Below, piece after piece: positions 54,150-64,000 of a stretch of DNA of 64,000 bases. The translations under genes and the position numbers were made by a program. This stretch comes from Guillardia theta CCMP2712. Lineage: Eukaryota; Cryptophyceae; Pyrenomonadales; Geminigeraceae. Position 1 is the stretch's first letter. Each line of letters begins with the position of its first letter. The notes under the pieces are model-generated. The model saw nothing but the letters and a program-made list of their open reading frames with translations, was not told the origin of the DNA and made no database searches. Location: assembly GCF_000315625.1 (NCBI RefSeq), contig NW_005434659.1, forward strand, positions 20,502-84,501, in the 5' to 3' direction.

Positions 54150-56980
54150 TCAGACATGAAAGGGGAGCGGCGACCTTGACTCCAAGAACTGCTCGATCGC
54201 CTCCTGCCTCTTGACGATCTCCCTGCTCACAAGCTGAGATGGGAGGAGGAGGAGGGGCTGAGCAACTTGTTCACTCGCGTCGTCAGGAGATGGTTGCTGG
54301 CCTTCACAGACACGAACCGGATCTTGGAGAGGTCGATCGCGCGACCGTCACCGAGGGTCTTCTCCTGTCGTGAGAGTGAGAGAGGAGGAGGAGGGAGGAA
54401 GTGAAGGCACAGGAAGCGCAAGCGAGCTGACGTCTGCCAGCTTCGACGGCGTCGCGAAAATCCGGAGGAGAGGAAGGAGGTCGCACGCACGCTTGCAGAT
54501 CGGACCTGCGAGACGTTGATGGGGATTCCAAGGTCGAGGAGCAAGAGGACGAGGGCGAAGAAGGATGAGTAGGATGAGCAGGAGCAGGAGGGGGAGGAGG
54601 AGGGGGAGGAGGAGGAGGTAGGGAGGAGGATGGGGAGGAGCAGGTGCAGGAGGTTTTGACGGGGCAGGAGAAGGGGAGAGCTGAGAGACAAGAATTGAGT
54701 CACCAGTTGCGAGGACGTGACGCGCAGAACCTCCGCTGATGGGATGCTGCCCGTCGTTGGGGATCAGACCCCCGGTCGGCTGAAGGTCATCGTGAGAAGC
54801 AGGAGGGCAGAACAAGGAGGGGGAGACGACAAGGAATCAGGGGAGGTGGTGAAAGAGCAGGAGGGAGAGGAGAAGAGAAAGGTGAGGATGATGAGGATGA
54901 GGGAGAGGAGGAGGAGGAGGGGAAGGAGGGTCAGGAGGAGGAGGGGAAGGAGAAAGAGGAGGAGGAGTAAGACGACTGTATGAGGGACCTTATGTCCGAA
55001 CACTCCGTTAAAAGCCGAAGGGATCCGAATGCTTCCTCCTACGTCACTCCCAACACCAAAGGGAACACAACTGCTGCCACATTACGAGCTCTCTCCTCCT
55101 CCTCCTCCTCCCCCTCCTCCTCCCCCTCCTCCATTCCCTCCTCCTCGAACCCTCTCCCCTTCACCAGCTTGCGACGAGGGCTGCCTCCCCTCCGCTGCTT
55201 CCTCCCACAGAGTGTCGGAGCGAGTAAGGGTTCTTGGTCAGCCCGTAGACGTAGTTGTAGGACTCCATCCACATACTGCAGCAAGTCTGAGCAGGCGGGG
55301 AGGGAGCGAGGGGAGAAGAGGGTAAGGGAAGGTATTAGGAGATTCACACCAGAGCTCTGAGACGTTGGACACGCAGACAGGGATGGCACCTGCAGTTCTG
55401 AAAGGATTGTCAGAGGAAGAGGAGGAGAGGGAGAGGAGGAGAGGGAGAGGAGGAGAGGGAGAGGAGGAGAGGGAGAGGAGGAGGGGAAGAGTACGACAGC
55501 CGGATCACCGTAGTCTCTTGACAACTTTAGCATCTACATGTGCAATTCTTCCCGTCCTTGCAATCAAGCCTGAAGTGTTTGGCATCCCCTGCACAGAGAA
55601 GCTTTCCTGCAACCCCTGGTCACTCGCTCCCTACTCGCCCTGTCCTCACCTTGACGCTGAAAGGAACCCCGAGGAGAGGAGGGAGGCTGTCTAAGGTTTC
55701 TTTTGCTCGTGCCTCAGCCACTCTCTGAAAGAGACTCAGGCAGGGGAGGAGGAAGAGGGAGGAAGCAAGAAGAGGAAGGGCGGAAGGGAGGCAGTGACGC
55801 AGGAGGACGATGAGGAGGGTGGAGGAAGGAGAGAAGCAGAGATAGTCAGGAGACATTCATGAACAAACATTCACCTCATCAGCACGTGCAGCCTCTTGTC
55901 TGGCTTGCGCGAACCTCTCAGCGACAGCCGCGTTGATGCTTCTGTTGACTCTCACGATCTGCCGGATCGACAGGTCCACAAGCTGAGAGGAAGTGAAATC
56001 TCCATTCCGAACTCCCTGCTCGGTGAATCTTCACTGGTAGGAAAGGTGAAATGTCCTCGTACCTCCGCCATCTCCGTTGCAGACAGGTGGAGTAGCGAGA
56101 TATCGAGTTCGCTTCAGAAGCGTAAGAGGAGAAGAGAGGAGAGGAGAGGAGAGGAGAGGAGAGGAGAGGAGAGGAGAGGAGAGGAGAGGAGAGGAGACGA
56201 GACGAGAGGGGACGGGAGGAGAGAGGAGGAGGCGAGGCGAGGCGAGGCGAGGCGAGGCGAGAGGAAAGGCGAGAGGAAAGGCGAGAGGAAAGGCGAGAGG
56301 AAAGGCGAGAGGAGAGGAGGGGAGGGGAGGGGAGGGGAGGGAAGGGGCTACTGCACTCACTCTCTAGAGCTCGACGATGTCAAACTCCGAAACCGATCCT
56401 CGTACGGCACCTCGACCTTCTCTCCGAGGAAGGGCGAGACAAAGAACATGAGCAGACAGATCGCACTGCTGGCGACGTGATAGGCGATGCTCGCAACAGC
56501 AAACATGGCACCAAGTGAAGTCCGCAAGAGCCAACCAAACCTTGACCTCTCGAGATACGATACGTGATCAGCAACGCGCCTGCAGGTTGAAAGTATCCTC
56601 CCCTCCACTGTAGCCTCGTTCAAGGATGCCGGCAGTCTCTCCGGAGCCTCTGTTCTCTGCCGCGTCACCATAATCGTCATGGTGCCGCTCCCTCCCTCCC
56701 TCAACTTCTCCTGCACTTCCTCGCAGCTCAATCCCCTCACGTCGTGACTTCCGATCCGCTGCACAACGTCACCTTCCCTAAGCACCGAGTCCCTTGGAGC
56801 AAGTGCGACAACGAGTCTTCCTTCACTGGATGTGCTGAGGACAAGATCTTCGATCGACGAGATGGCACAAGAAACACACTCCTCCTCCTCCTCCTTGCCA
56901 ACCTTCTCCTCTCGTTGTCTTCCTACCCATGTTGTTCTCGTCGGCTGCCAACCGGCAGGATTTCGAGGTTTCTCTTGCAT
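54150..56980 (-). CDS. PDZ-transmembrane-amidase (FAAH-like) protein
   Basis: The first exon (56375-56980, start MQEKPRNPAGWQ) has a PDZ-like domain: LVVALAPRDSVLREGDVVQR, IGSHDVRGLSCEEVQ and TMTIMVTRQ, then a membrane segment FAVASIAYHVASSAICLLMF. Later exons, split by repeat-filled introns, give VDLSIRQIVRVNRSINAAVA, LPPLLGVPFSVK, GMPNTSGLIARTG, AGAIPVCVSNVSELW, YNYVYGLTKNPYSLRHSVGG with GGSSGGEAALVA, IRIPSAFNGVFGHK and PTGGLIPNDGQHP, ending LVSREIVKRQEAIEQFLESR with a stop at 54150. VPFSVK holds the catalytic Lys and GSSGGE the cis-Ser; the nucleophile Ser should lie at the short join before IRIPSAFNG, which I did not resolve. Membrane-anchored amidases of this type cleave fatty-acid amides. 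The start is uncertain because the frame stays open through a repeat upstream. Confidence 0.75.
56135..56342. repeat. Composite polypurine minisatellite in an amidase intron
   Basis: Successive blocks of (GAGGA)n, (GGCGA)n, a 12-bp unit aaaggcgagagg repeated about four times, and (GGGGA)n, filling the intron between the membrane-segment exon and the exon starting ELDISLLHLSATEMAE. The transitions between units suggest stepwise mutation of one ancestral pentamer. On the sense (minus) strand the array is pyrimidine-rich. Confidence 0.9.
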
Positions 56981-57420
56981 GGAGAATACCTGAGCATGAT
57001 AGTCATGGCTGGTGTACCTCCCTCCCTCGCTCCCTTGCTCCCTTGCTCCCTTGCTCGCTCCCTCCCTCGCTCCCTCCCTTCCTCTTCCTCTTGCTCTTGC
57101 TCTTGCTCTTGCTCTTGCTCTTCTCGCTCTCGCATCCTTCACTTGAAAATCGTGGTTTTTCGCTCTATGGAACACAAGCCCACCTCAGGTCTATCATATG
57201 TAAAAATTTAGGACAGTTGACAAGTCATAGAGCAAATGAACACACAGGCATGAGAAGTCTCCAACCCGACAACTGGGTTGAGTCTGAAACATGCAACTTG
57301 AGACGGTAACGATCTCTTAAACTTTATGAGAGCATGTAGCGACACAACGATCCTCCGATCTGTCTTCATGCTCACACTCGCTATCGTACATACACGCAGG
57401 GCCGTCAGGTGACATCACCT
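56981..57420. other. Intergenic spacer upstream of the amidase gene
   Basis: It contains a (TCTTGC)n array and tccctccctcgc repeats at 57020-57120, which keep a minus-strand frame open and blur the amidase start. 57150-57400 has no gene. The LRR/EF-hand gene ends at 57421. Confidence 0.55.
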
Positions 57421-60400
57421 TCAGTACTCTTGCCAGAACTCCTGCAGTTCGTCAAGATCGACTTGACCGCTGCCGTCCTGGTCAATCTTGGAGAAGAAAC
57501 CTCTCAACTCGTGCGGCCTCAACCAGATTCCAAGCTGTGTCCAGGTGAGGGCAGGCAAGTCAAAGTCAATCCACAGCACCTGCACCAGCCCCGTGGCGAA
57601 CTCTTTGACGTCGAGCGTTCCTCCTCCGTCTCTGTCGATCTGCTCGAAGCAGTCCTCAGCTGAGAGGAAGGTCTCCTCCAGCTTCTCTTTGATCTGATGC
57701 AGCATGAAGTCATCGACCCAGCTGGTTCCCACGGGGATGATGTCGTTCTCGAGAGAGCAAGGGTGCTTTGCGTTAGCCTCTGCCATCACTTTCTCCACGG
57801 TCTCTCTCTCCCTGCAGTAGTAGACTGTGTACAACCCGAACTTGGGCGCTTCTTGTACCCACCTGCAGCAGTCTCAGCTCCTTCGCCTCCTCTCCTCTCA
57901 CTCACCCCTTGGGCGTCTCCCAGTCCATCCCGTTCCACGTCTCGTTGACACAGTTCTCCCCCGGCTCCGCCACCGCGAAGTGAACGATCTCCTGCATGAT
58001 CCAGCGATCCTCCTCGTTGGAGGCGTCGAGCTCGTAGTAGTCCACCGCCATCACGTGGTCGAAGAGGTTTACCGCCCCGAGACGCTGCGTCAGCATCCTG
58101 CGCTCAGTCTTGGAGAGGGTCTTGCGGAACAGGCCAGAGGCCCCGAAGAGCTCGTGCCAGTCGATGGTGCGAGCGAAGGCGATGACGCAGACCTCGACCC
58201 TGAAGGTCCTGCAGCAGGCGTCATCCTAGCACGCGCTCACTCCGGGACTCACTCCGGGGCTTCCTTGCCGAAGCAGCACAGAAGCTCCTTGACGTGATGG
58301 GTGAGGAAGAGCTCAGTGTTGGAGATGAGACGGAAAGCGATCAGAGCCTTCACCGGCCCCACCTCCTTGACATGCTCCAGGAAAGCCATCCAGTCTTCGT
58401 CGGAGATGCATATGAGATTGTCCGTCTTGTCTTGCGGCTTCAGCAACTCGACAAAGTCGAGCTCCAAGACCCCGGAGGTGGGAACGCTGAAGTGAAGCTT
58501 GTACTTGAACGGCTCTCCGTTGTGCATGGTGTTCCTCCACACCAGCTCGATTCTGTTTCTGCTTCCTCCCGCATGCTTGGACACGGTGCTGAACAGCTCC
58601 TGGTCTACCTGATCTTGATCGATCCTCAGCTCCTGCAGTCTAAGGGCCACCTGTCGCCACGTCATCCTCGCCCCCGCCCTTCTCTCTCACCTCTCGCTCG
58701 TCGTGCTTCGACAGGTCGAGCCGATAGTGACCGGTCGGGTTGTTGGGGGTGAAGTGGTAGCTCTCAGGCCCCAGCAAGCTCTCCAGCAGCCTCCTCTCCT
58801 TGTCGTCAAGGTCGTTGAGAAGTTTCCTCGGAGCTGCTGTAGAGTTCATCTGGTACCATCGTGAGTGCGGCAGGGCAAGCGAGCTCTCACCTTGAGGTAA
58901 ACTGTCGCAACGAAGTGGATCCTGTCTTCCGTGTTCTGCAGGATGGACAGCAGCATCCTCGCCTGACACACCGTCACTGACCTAGCGGCAGGAGGAGGCA
59001 GCAGGCCTGCTCTAGGGAGATTGTTGTGTCCGACGTCATGTAGAGATCGAAGAACTCGAGCTTGCCGATCCTGCTCGCCATTCTCAGCAGGTGATATCGG
59101 TTGTGCAGCCAGTGCCTCTTCTCCTCCGGAGTCATCGACGCTCCTCCTCTGTCTTCGAACTTGAGCAGGATCCTCTGGAAGATTGAGTCCGGCAGCTTGT
59201 CGGTGGCTGCTGCTGTGTCATCCTCTCGCTACGAGCACACCAAGTCCTCACCCTTTGCAAATTTTCTGAGGCTGATGAATCGAAACTCAAGCTCTCCCAC
59301 TGCCCCCACGTCAATTCATCCCTCATCCTCCCTTGCCAGTTTGCAAGTCTCACAGTCTGGCACGAAAGGCTCCTGGTCGAAGTCCTTCCACTTGGGGAGC
59401 ACGTAGGGTTTACCATCCATCATCATAGCGTGTCGCACAAACTGCCGTCACTGTCAAGAGCGTCTTCTGAGACTTCGCATGTCAACCTGCCCCTTCGAAC
59501 GCGCCTCGATCTTCAACAAGTCCGACACGATGAGCCGAGAGTAAGGGTTCTCCATGTCGAGCAGATACTCGCCCCCGGGCTCGGAGGGGTTGAACTGGGA
59601 AGTGACTTGGTTGTGCTCGAAACTGACGCACCGGGCATCACGGCAAGACCTCACAACAGAATCCAACCTGCAGTTCTTGAAGGAGACCTGTATCTCGTTC
59701 TTGTCTCGGGTGGTTCTCCGTGCGTGATGGTCCTGCCGGGCTGCAGCTCAGAGGGAGCTGGAAAGGTCGGCGAGGTGACGTGGCACCTCTAGACCCTCGT
59801 CCTCAGCATGGTGACAGGCCTTCAACATCCTGCGACATCCGATCTGCAAGCAGAGCATGTCACGGCAGCACCTCCTCCTCTCCTCCCTCCACCTTCCCCA
59901 TCGGGTTCCCGTCCAAAATGATCGTTTTGATCGAGTTGTTCGCCTCGATCGCTGACGCCAGCATGCACGAGGTCTCCGGGTTGACGCGGTTGTGGCTGAG
60001 ATTCAGGAAGCGGATCTTACAGGTTTTCCTCCGAAGTTCCGCACAGATAGCATCGCAAGGCAGTGGATCTCCGAACCCGTTCCAACCCTGCACAACCTCA
60101 GCTCCTTCTCAGCTGGTCCTCTGCCTCTCTGAACCAGGTCAAGATGCGTCAGGGTGCTGACCCAGCGCAGGGAGTTTGCGACTTCTTCAGCAGACTTGCA
60201 ACGGATGTAACCCCAGTTGCAGTTCAAATTCTCGAGCGAGCGATTCTTGGTGCAGAACTTGGTGAGGGAGTCACAGGAAGCGTCTCCGATGGAGTTCATG
60301 GCGATGGAGAGGAACTTGAGCCTGTTGCAGGCGACTAGCTGCTTGATCACGTACGCCACTGCCATGACGGTGAGCTCTTGACCTCACCCCTTCACACCTC

Positions 60401-61443
60401 ACATGCAGGGTCCGTGAGCTTGTTGTTTGACACTGAGAGCACTTCTAGCGATGACGCCTTGTCAACGCTCGCATCTCCCAGCGCTCGTGCGCCTGCTATC
60501 CCGATGCGATTGTCGTCAAGAACAATCGCCTTGAGGTGCTCGCAATCTCTGAACGCCCTGCGAGACTTTCAGCAGGCACATCACGAGTGAGTCTGGCAGA
60601 CTTTGCAAGAGCGAGCATCCCAGCTTCATGGATGTTGTTGCCTGTCAGCTTCAGAGTCTCCAGGTACAGCAGGTGATGGAGATATGCCGCCATACATGTC
60701 GCTCCTGCTCACAAACCTGTCAGTGTTGCCGACCAGCATGAGGGGCCCAGACCAGAGTCTCCCATGGAGTAGTTGGAGCAGTCAAGATCCTTGATAGTTT
60801 TGACCTTGAGGGCGTTGATAACCTGAAGCTCTCCCGTCAACTCCTCCTCCTCCTCCTCCTCGCACGTCAGCAACCGGCAGAAGTGCTGTCTTGCCGTGCT
60901 TGAGGCAGTACTCCTTGTATGAGGCCTCTAGTTCATCTTTTTCGTCGAACGCATCATTCATCTCTTCTTCGCTGGAATGATGCATCACACGGGAGAAGAT
61001 GGTTCAATCGAATCACAGGTTGTAAGTCGGGGAGACTGAGCTTGCATGGTTTGCGTCTTCGTCCGCTTGTTCTTCATCATCTTCAGAGCCTGCATCCTCT
61101 TGCTCCTGCTCAATGTTGTCTGACTTCTTCTGTTCTTCCGCCCTCCTCAAGAAGGAGCTGAACATAGCTCTCCTGCATCATTTTCATCAACGACTATTAC
61201 TGCAACAACATCAACAGCTTCATCAACGACTACATCAGTAGCGTCGTCAATACTCGAAACTTACCGCAGCAGGGGATCCTCAGTCTTCTCCAACGTCTCC
61301 CCAAGAGCATCGATCCATACGCTCAAGCTCTTCGCCTCCTCATCTTCTTCATCTCCCAGCCACCTAGCAGCGTCCTCCTCCACCCTCCGCATCAAATCAA
61401 GGTCCTCGTCGGAGAAAGCGTTCATGTTCGCAGGGTGTATCAT
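57421..61443 (-). CDS. Leucine-rich repeat protein with C-terminal EF hands
   Basis: The proposed start is MIHPANMNAFSDEDLDLMRR (61443), followed by an acidic stretch and EEEMNDAFDEKDELEASYKE. Exons 60496-60693, about 60170-60365 and 59870-60093 hold RNI-type LRRs: LETLKLTGNNIHEAGMLALA, LKFLSIAMNSIGDASCDSL, IRFLNLSHNRVNPETSCML and TIILDGNPMGKVEG. Next come PYSRLIVSDLLKIEARSKG, MDGKPYVLPKWKDFDQEPF, PESYHFTPNNPTGHYRLDLS and LVWRNTMHNGEPFKYKLHFS, then VEVCVIAFARTIDWHELFG. The last exons give ARVLYTVYYCRE-like sequence and two EF hands with Ca-ligand loops DRDGGGTLDVKEF and DQDGSGQVDLDEL, stop at 57421. About ten short introns are implied, not all closed. The middle region is a domain I do not recognise. 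Calcium-responsive scaffold or sensor is inference. Two adjacent genes remain possible. Confidence 0.65.
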
Positions 61444-61902
61444 CCCGAGAGCAGACAGGGAAGGTCAACGGACAGGAAACACAACTCAGGCATGCGTTCA
61501 TCTTGTGGAGATCGCACAAGTTCTGATCTTCTCTTCATGTCTCCTCCCTCCCTTCCTCTCCTCCTTCTCTCCTCTCCTCCTCCCAGCTGCTCGGACATGA
61601 CCCGGACCGACGGGGTGACTCCAAAGTTGAGGTGCACTAGATACGCCTCAAGGAGCCACGTCCAGTAATCCGGAGGACAGCAAAATGAGCTAGGAGTTGT
61701 TCCTATGTCTCCATGAAAATATCGGAGGGCAGCAGATAACTGGACATGAATTTCATTACAATCTTTTGGCTTGTTCAAAGTTTCAAAGTTTCAAAGTTTC
61801 AAAGTTTTGTCATCTGGCCCGAAGCAGTGAAGGATTCTCCTCTCCGCTCAGAATTCGGTTCAACAGCTCCCGCACGCTTCCTTCGTTCGTCTACAACCCA
61901 CG
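61444..61902. other. Ambiguous stretch between two minus-strand genes
   Basis: A minus-strand open stretch at about 61590-61740 reads GDIGTTPSSFCCPPDYWTWL then EAYLVHLNFGVTPSVRVMSE, which looks protein-like and may be a last exon of the downstream-located coiled-coil gene or a separate small gene. 61770-61808 is a short 9-bp tandem repeat (tttcaaagt). No firm model. Confidence 0.3.
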
Positions 61903-64000
61903 TTACCTCCTCCTCCCCTCCTCCTCCTTCCTCCTTCCTCCTCCTCCCTCCTCCCTCATCCTCCTCCTCTGTCTCCTCCTCGTCTTCCTCACTTTCCTCT
62001 CCTCTTTCACAGGACTTGCCTTGGGTTTGAAGGTACACTCAGCCAGCTGGTTGCCTTCAACGGCCTGCGCGTCGTTGTTACGTAGAGGCATCGCTCGCTG
62101 CTTCACCTTGCGCAGAGCTTGTCGCTTCATCTGCATCAGCATCAACAGGAGGGAGGGAGATGGAGAGAGTGAGGGAGCACCTCGTGCTTGGAGTCGTTGC
62201 CGCTGAGCTTGAACGGCTCGGGAATCTGAGAGGGAGGAGGAGGAGGAGGAGGGTCAGAACTCTGGGCACAGTTCCTCCTCTTTATCCTCCTGCTTACTGT
62301 GCATTGCTTCCTCACGCCGCTGGACTTCGTATCTGTGAGGAAGGCTCTATAGGGGCAGGCGTCACTTGAGGAGGAGGAGGGGAGTTGACTCACTTTTTCT
62401 CTCGCTCCGCCTTCTCTTCCGCCTGCTTTCTTGTCAGACTTGCAGCTCAACCCCCCACACACACAGGCTTTTCCTCCTCCTCCTCTTGACCTGTCGCTGT
62501 GCGAGCTCGCGGAGCTCGAGGTGCCTGCCGAGACCGCGAACGAGGACGGGAGCGGAGGAAGGGCGGGGGGTCTGTCGGAGGATCTGCGGGGTGAAGGTGC
62601 ACTCCTTGAGCTCCTCGTACTCCTTCCTCCTCCTCTCCTGCGCCGCCTGCTCGATCTTGCTTCGCTGCTTCTCCTTCATCCTCTCGATCAGGGTCTCGGT
62701 GTCGCGAACGTCGATGGAGTAGCGTGATTTCTCGTACGAGACCTGCAGCGAGTGAGAGGGGAGGAGGAGGAGGAGGAGGAGGAGGAGGAGGAGGAGGAGG
62801 AGGAGGAGGAGGAGGAGGAGGAGGAGGAGGGAGGGTGTCCTGGAACGAGGAGCAAAACAAGAAGAGAGGAGGATGGGAGGAGGAGAGGAGAGGAGAAGAG
62901 GAGTAAAACCTGAGGCTGAAGGCAGTTGAGGGACTGCTGGGATGATTCATTCTCCAGGCCCTTGGGCGGCCTGTAAGTTTGCGGGCGGAAGGTGCACTGA
63001 GAGGAGAAGGATGGGTAAGACGCGTCCTAGCCCCCTCTCGTCCCTCACCTCCTGCTCAAGCTCCTCTTCCTTCGCTCGGATCAGCCGCTGCATCTTCTCC
63101 TTCCTCTCCGTGTCCTCGTAGAGCTCCTGGATCGAGTGCGCCTGCTCGGACGGCTGAGGAGCAGGCGAAGGAGAGCAGGGAGTGAGGAACCTGCCCGAGC
63201 TGCTTGGAGACCTCGTTGAGCTGGGGCTTGAAGGAGAACTGCAGAAGAAAATGTTCATCGAGGAGGAGGAGGAGGAGAAAGGAAGGGAGGGAGGAGGAGC
63301 AAGAATGGGGAAGAGGAGAACCTGAGAGTAGTATTGCTCCTTGATGCTGTCGCGCACAGTCTGAATCTGATCCTTATCTGTCGCTCCATCAGTTCCTCCT
63401 CCTCCTCCTCCTCCTCCTCCTCCTCATGCACCTCTGTATGCCAGGCGCTCAAGTCGATCCAGGTAGCTCTCGGACCTTCTCTCAGGAGGAAGCAGTGCTT
63501 CAGCTGACCCTACTCGCCAAGTGAGGAGAGGAGAAAGCGAGGGAGAGGGAGGAGGGAAGAGGGTGGTGGAGGTGGTAGGAAACGAGAGAGGTGGAAAGGG
63601 AGGAGGAGGAGGAGGTGGTGGTGATGGTGGAGCTGGAGGATCAGTAGGAGGAGGAGGAGAAGGGAGCAATTACTGATGTCAGGAGCGAAGGAGAACTCGT
63701 TGAGGTTCTCCGAGGAGAGTTTGAGCTTCTTGAACTGCAAGGAGTCAGATGATGAAAAAAAGGAAGAAAAAGAATGACAATAGAGAAACAGGGAGGGAGA
63801 GGAGGCTGAGGGAGGAGGAGGGATAAAGAGGATGGAGTACCTGATACTCGTTCTGCCGGTCGAAGAAATCTTTCCCAGCAAACTTCTCACTCTGGAAGGA
63901 AAGGGAGGGGTTAAAGAGGGGACCGGGAAAAGAAGAGGAAGGGAGAGGAGCAAAGGGGGAGGGAGGGAGGGAGGGAGGGAGGGAGGGAGGGAGGGAGGGA
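61903..64000 (-). CDS. Repeat-motif coiled-coil protein (right-truncated)
   Basis: Small minus-strand exons lie between GGA-rich introns: SEKFAGKDFFDRQNEYQ (63842-63895), KKLKLSSENLNEFSFAPDI (63675-63735), ESYLDRLERLAYRG (63430-63520), DSIKEQYYSQ, FSFKPQLNEVSKQLGQ (63190-63240), HSIQELYEDTERKEKMQRLI, CTFRPQTYRPPKGLENE (about 62945-63000), KECTFTPQILRQTPRP (about 62570-62615) and LAECTFKPKASP (about 62030-62050). The motif [CS]-[TF]-F-x-P recurs five times, usually followed by helical charged segments. Such spaced motifs occur in several ciliary or cytoskeletal coiled-coil proteins, so a cytoskeletal role is a guess. The 5' end is beyond 64000 and the last exon is not fixed. Confidence 0.5.
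62758..62830. repeat. (GGA)n trinucleotide array in an intron
   Basis: About 23 GGA units between exons of the right-hand coiled-coil gene. On the sense strand this is (TCC)n, a long polypyrimidine tract. Confidence 0.95.
63957..64000. repeat. (GGGA)n tetranucleotide array at window edge
   Basis: Eleven units of GGGA running off the right edge, in an intron or 5' flank of the truncated coiled-coil gene. Confidence 0.95.

Overview
The window reads as nuclear DNA of a protist, most likely a photosynthetic one with a complex plastid. Genes are interrupted by very short GT-AG introns (mostly 43-65 nt where both borders could be set by reading frame), coding strands alternate, and there are no operons. 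A cryptophyte such as Guillardia would fit: short introns, long pyrimidine microsatellites, plastid-type bipartite leaders on some proteins. This is inference; nothing in the window names the species.

Region 1 (1-14.6 kb, minus) is one giant gene for a secreted, sushi-like repeat protein of more than about 4,000 residues, cut by the left edge. Its central exon is about 8.8 kb and holds a near-perfect in-frame tandem duplication of about 1.73 kb plus a second dispersed duplication of about 0.48 kb. Region 2 (15.1-25.6 kb) holds an RRM-DTW fusion (putative tRNA uridine acp-transferase), a RanBP2 zinc finger-ankyrin-ClpB-type AAA+ protein, a microsatellite-rich spacer and a coiled-coil gene with repeat-filled introns and acidic or Glu-Gln repeats. 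Region 3 (26-36.4 kb) holds a SET-like methyltransferase relative with degenerate catalytic motifs, an unassigned gene with faint Med18 resemblance, a CHD-type chromatin remodeller spliced to two ARID domains, and an RRM protein with a signal-like leader. Region 4 (37.8-48.3 kb) holds V-ATPase subunit a, a long TPR gene, a tandem DJ-1/PfpI gene and a PNPOx-like flavoprotein.

Region 5 (50-53.6 kb) is the most striking. A CobW-family GTPase (minus) is divergent from a gene (plus) that fuses CbiZ (adenosylcobinamide amidohydrolase) to CbiB (adenosylcobinamide-phosphate synthase). The 411-bp shared promoter region carries five tandem 11-bp units built on the palindrome TTGTACAA. Together these suggest a eukaryotic corrinoid salvage or remodelling step.

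Region 6 (53.6-64 kb) has a 100-N gap, a PDZ-transmembrane-amidase (FAAH-like) gene, an LRR plus EF-hand gene and a right-truncated coiled-coil gene with repeated [CS]-[TF]-F-x-P motifs. Exon borders were set by eye from reading frame and GT-AG rules; where I could not close a frame I say so.
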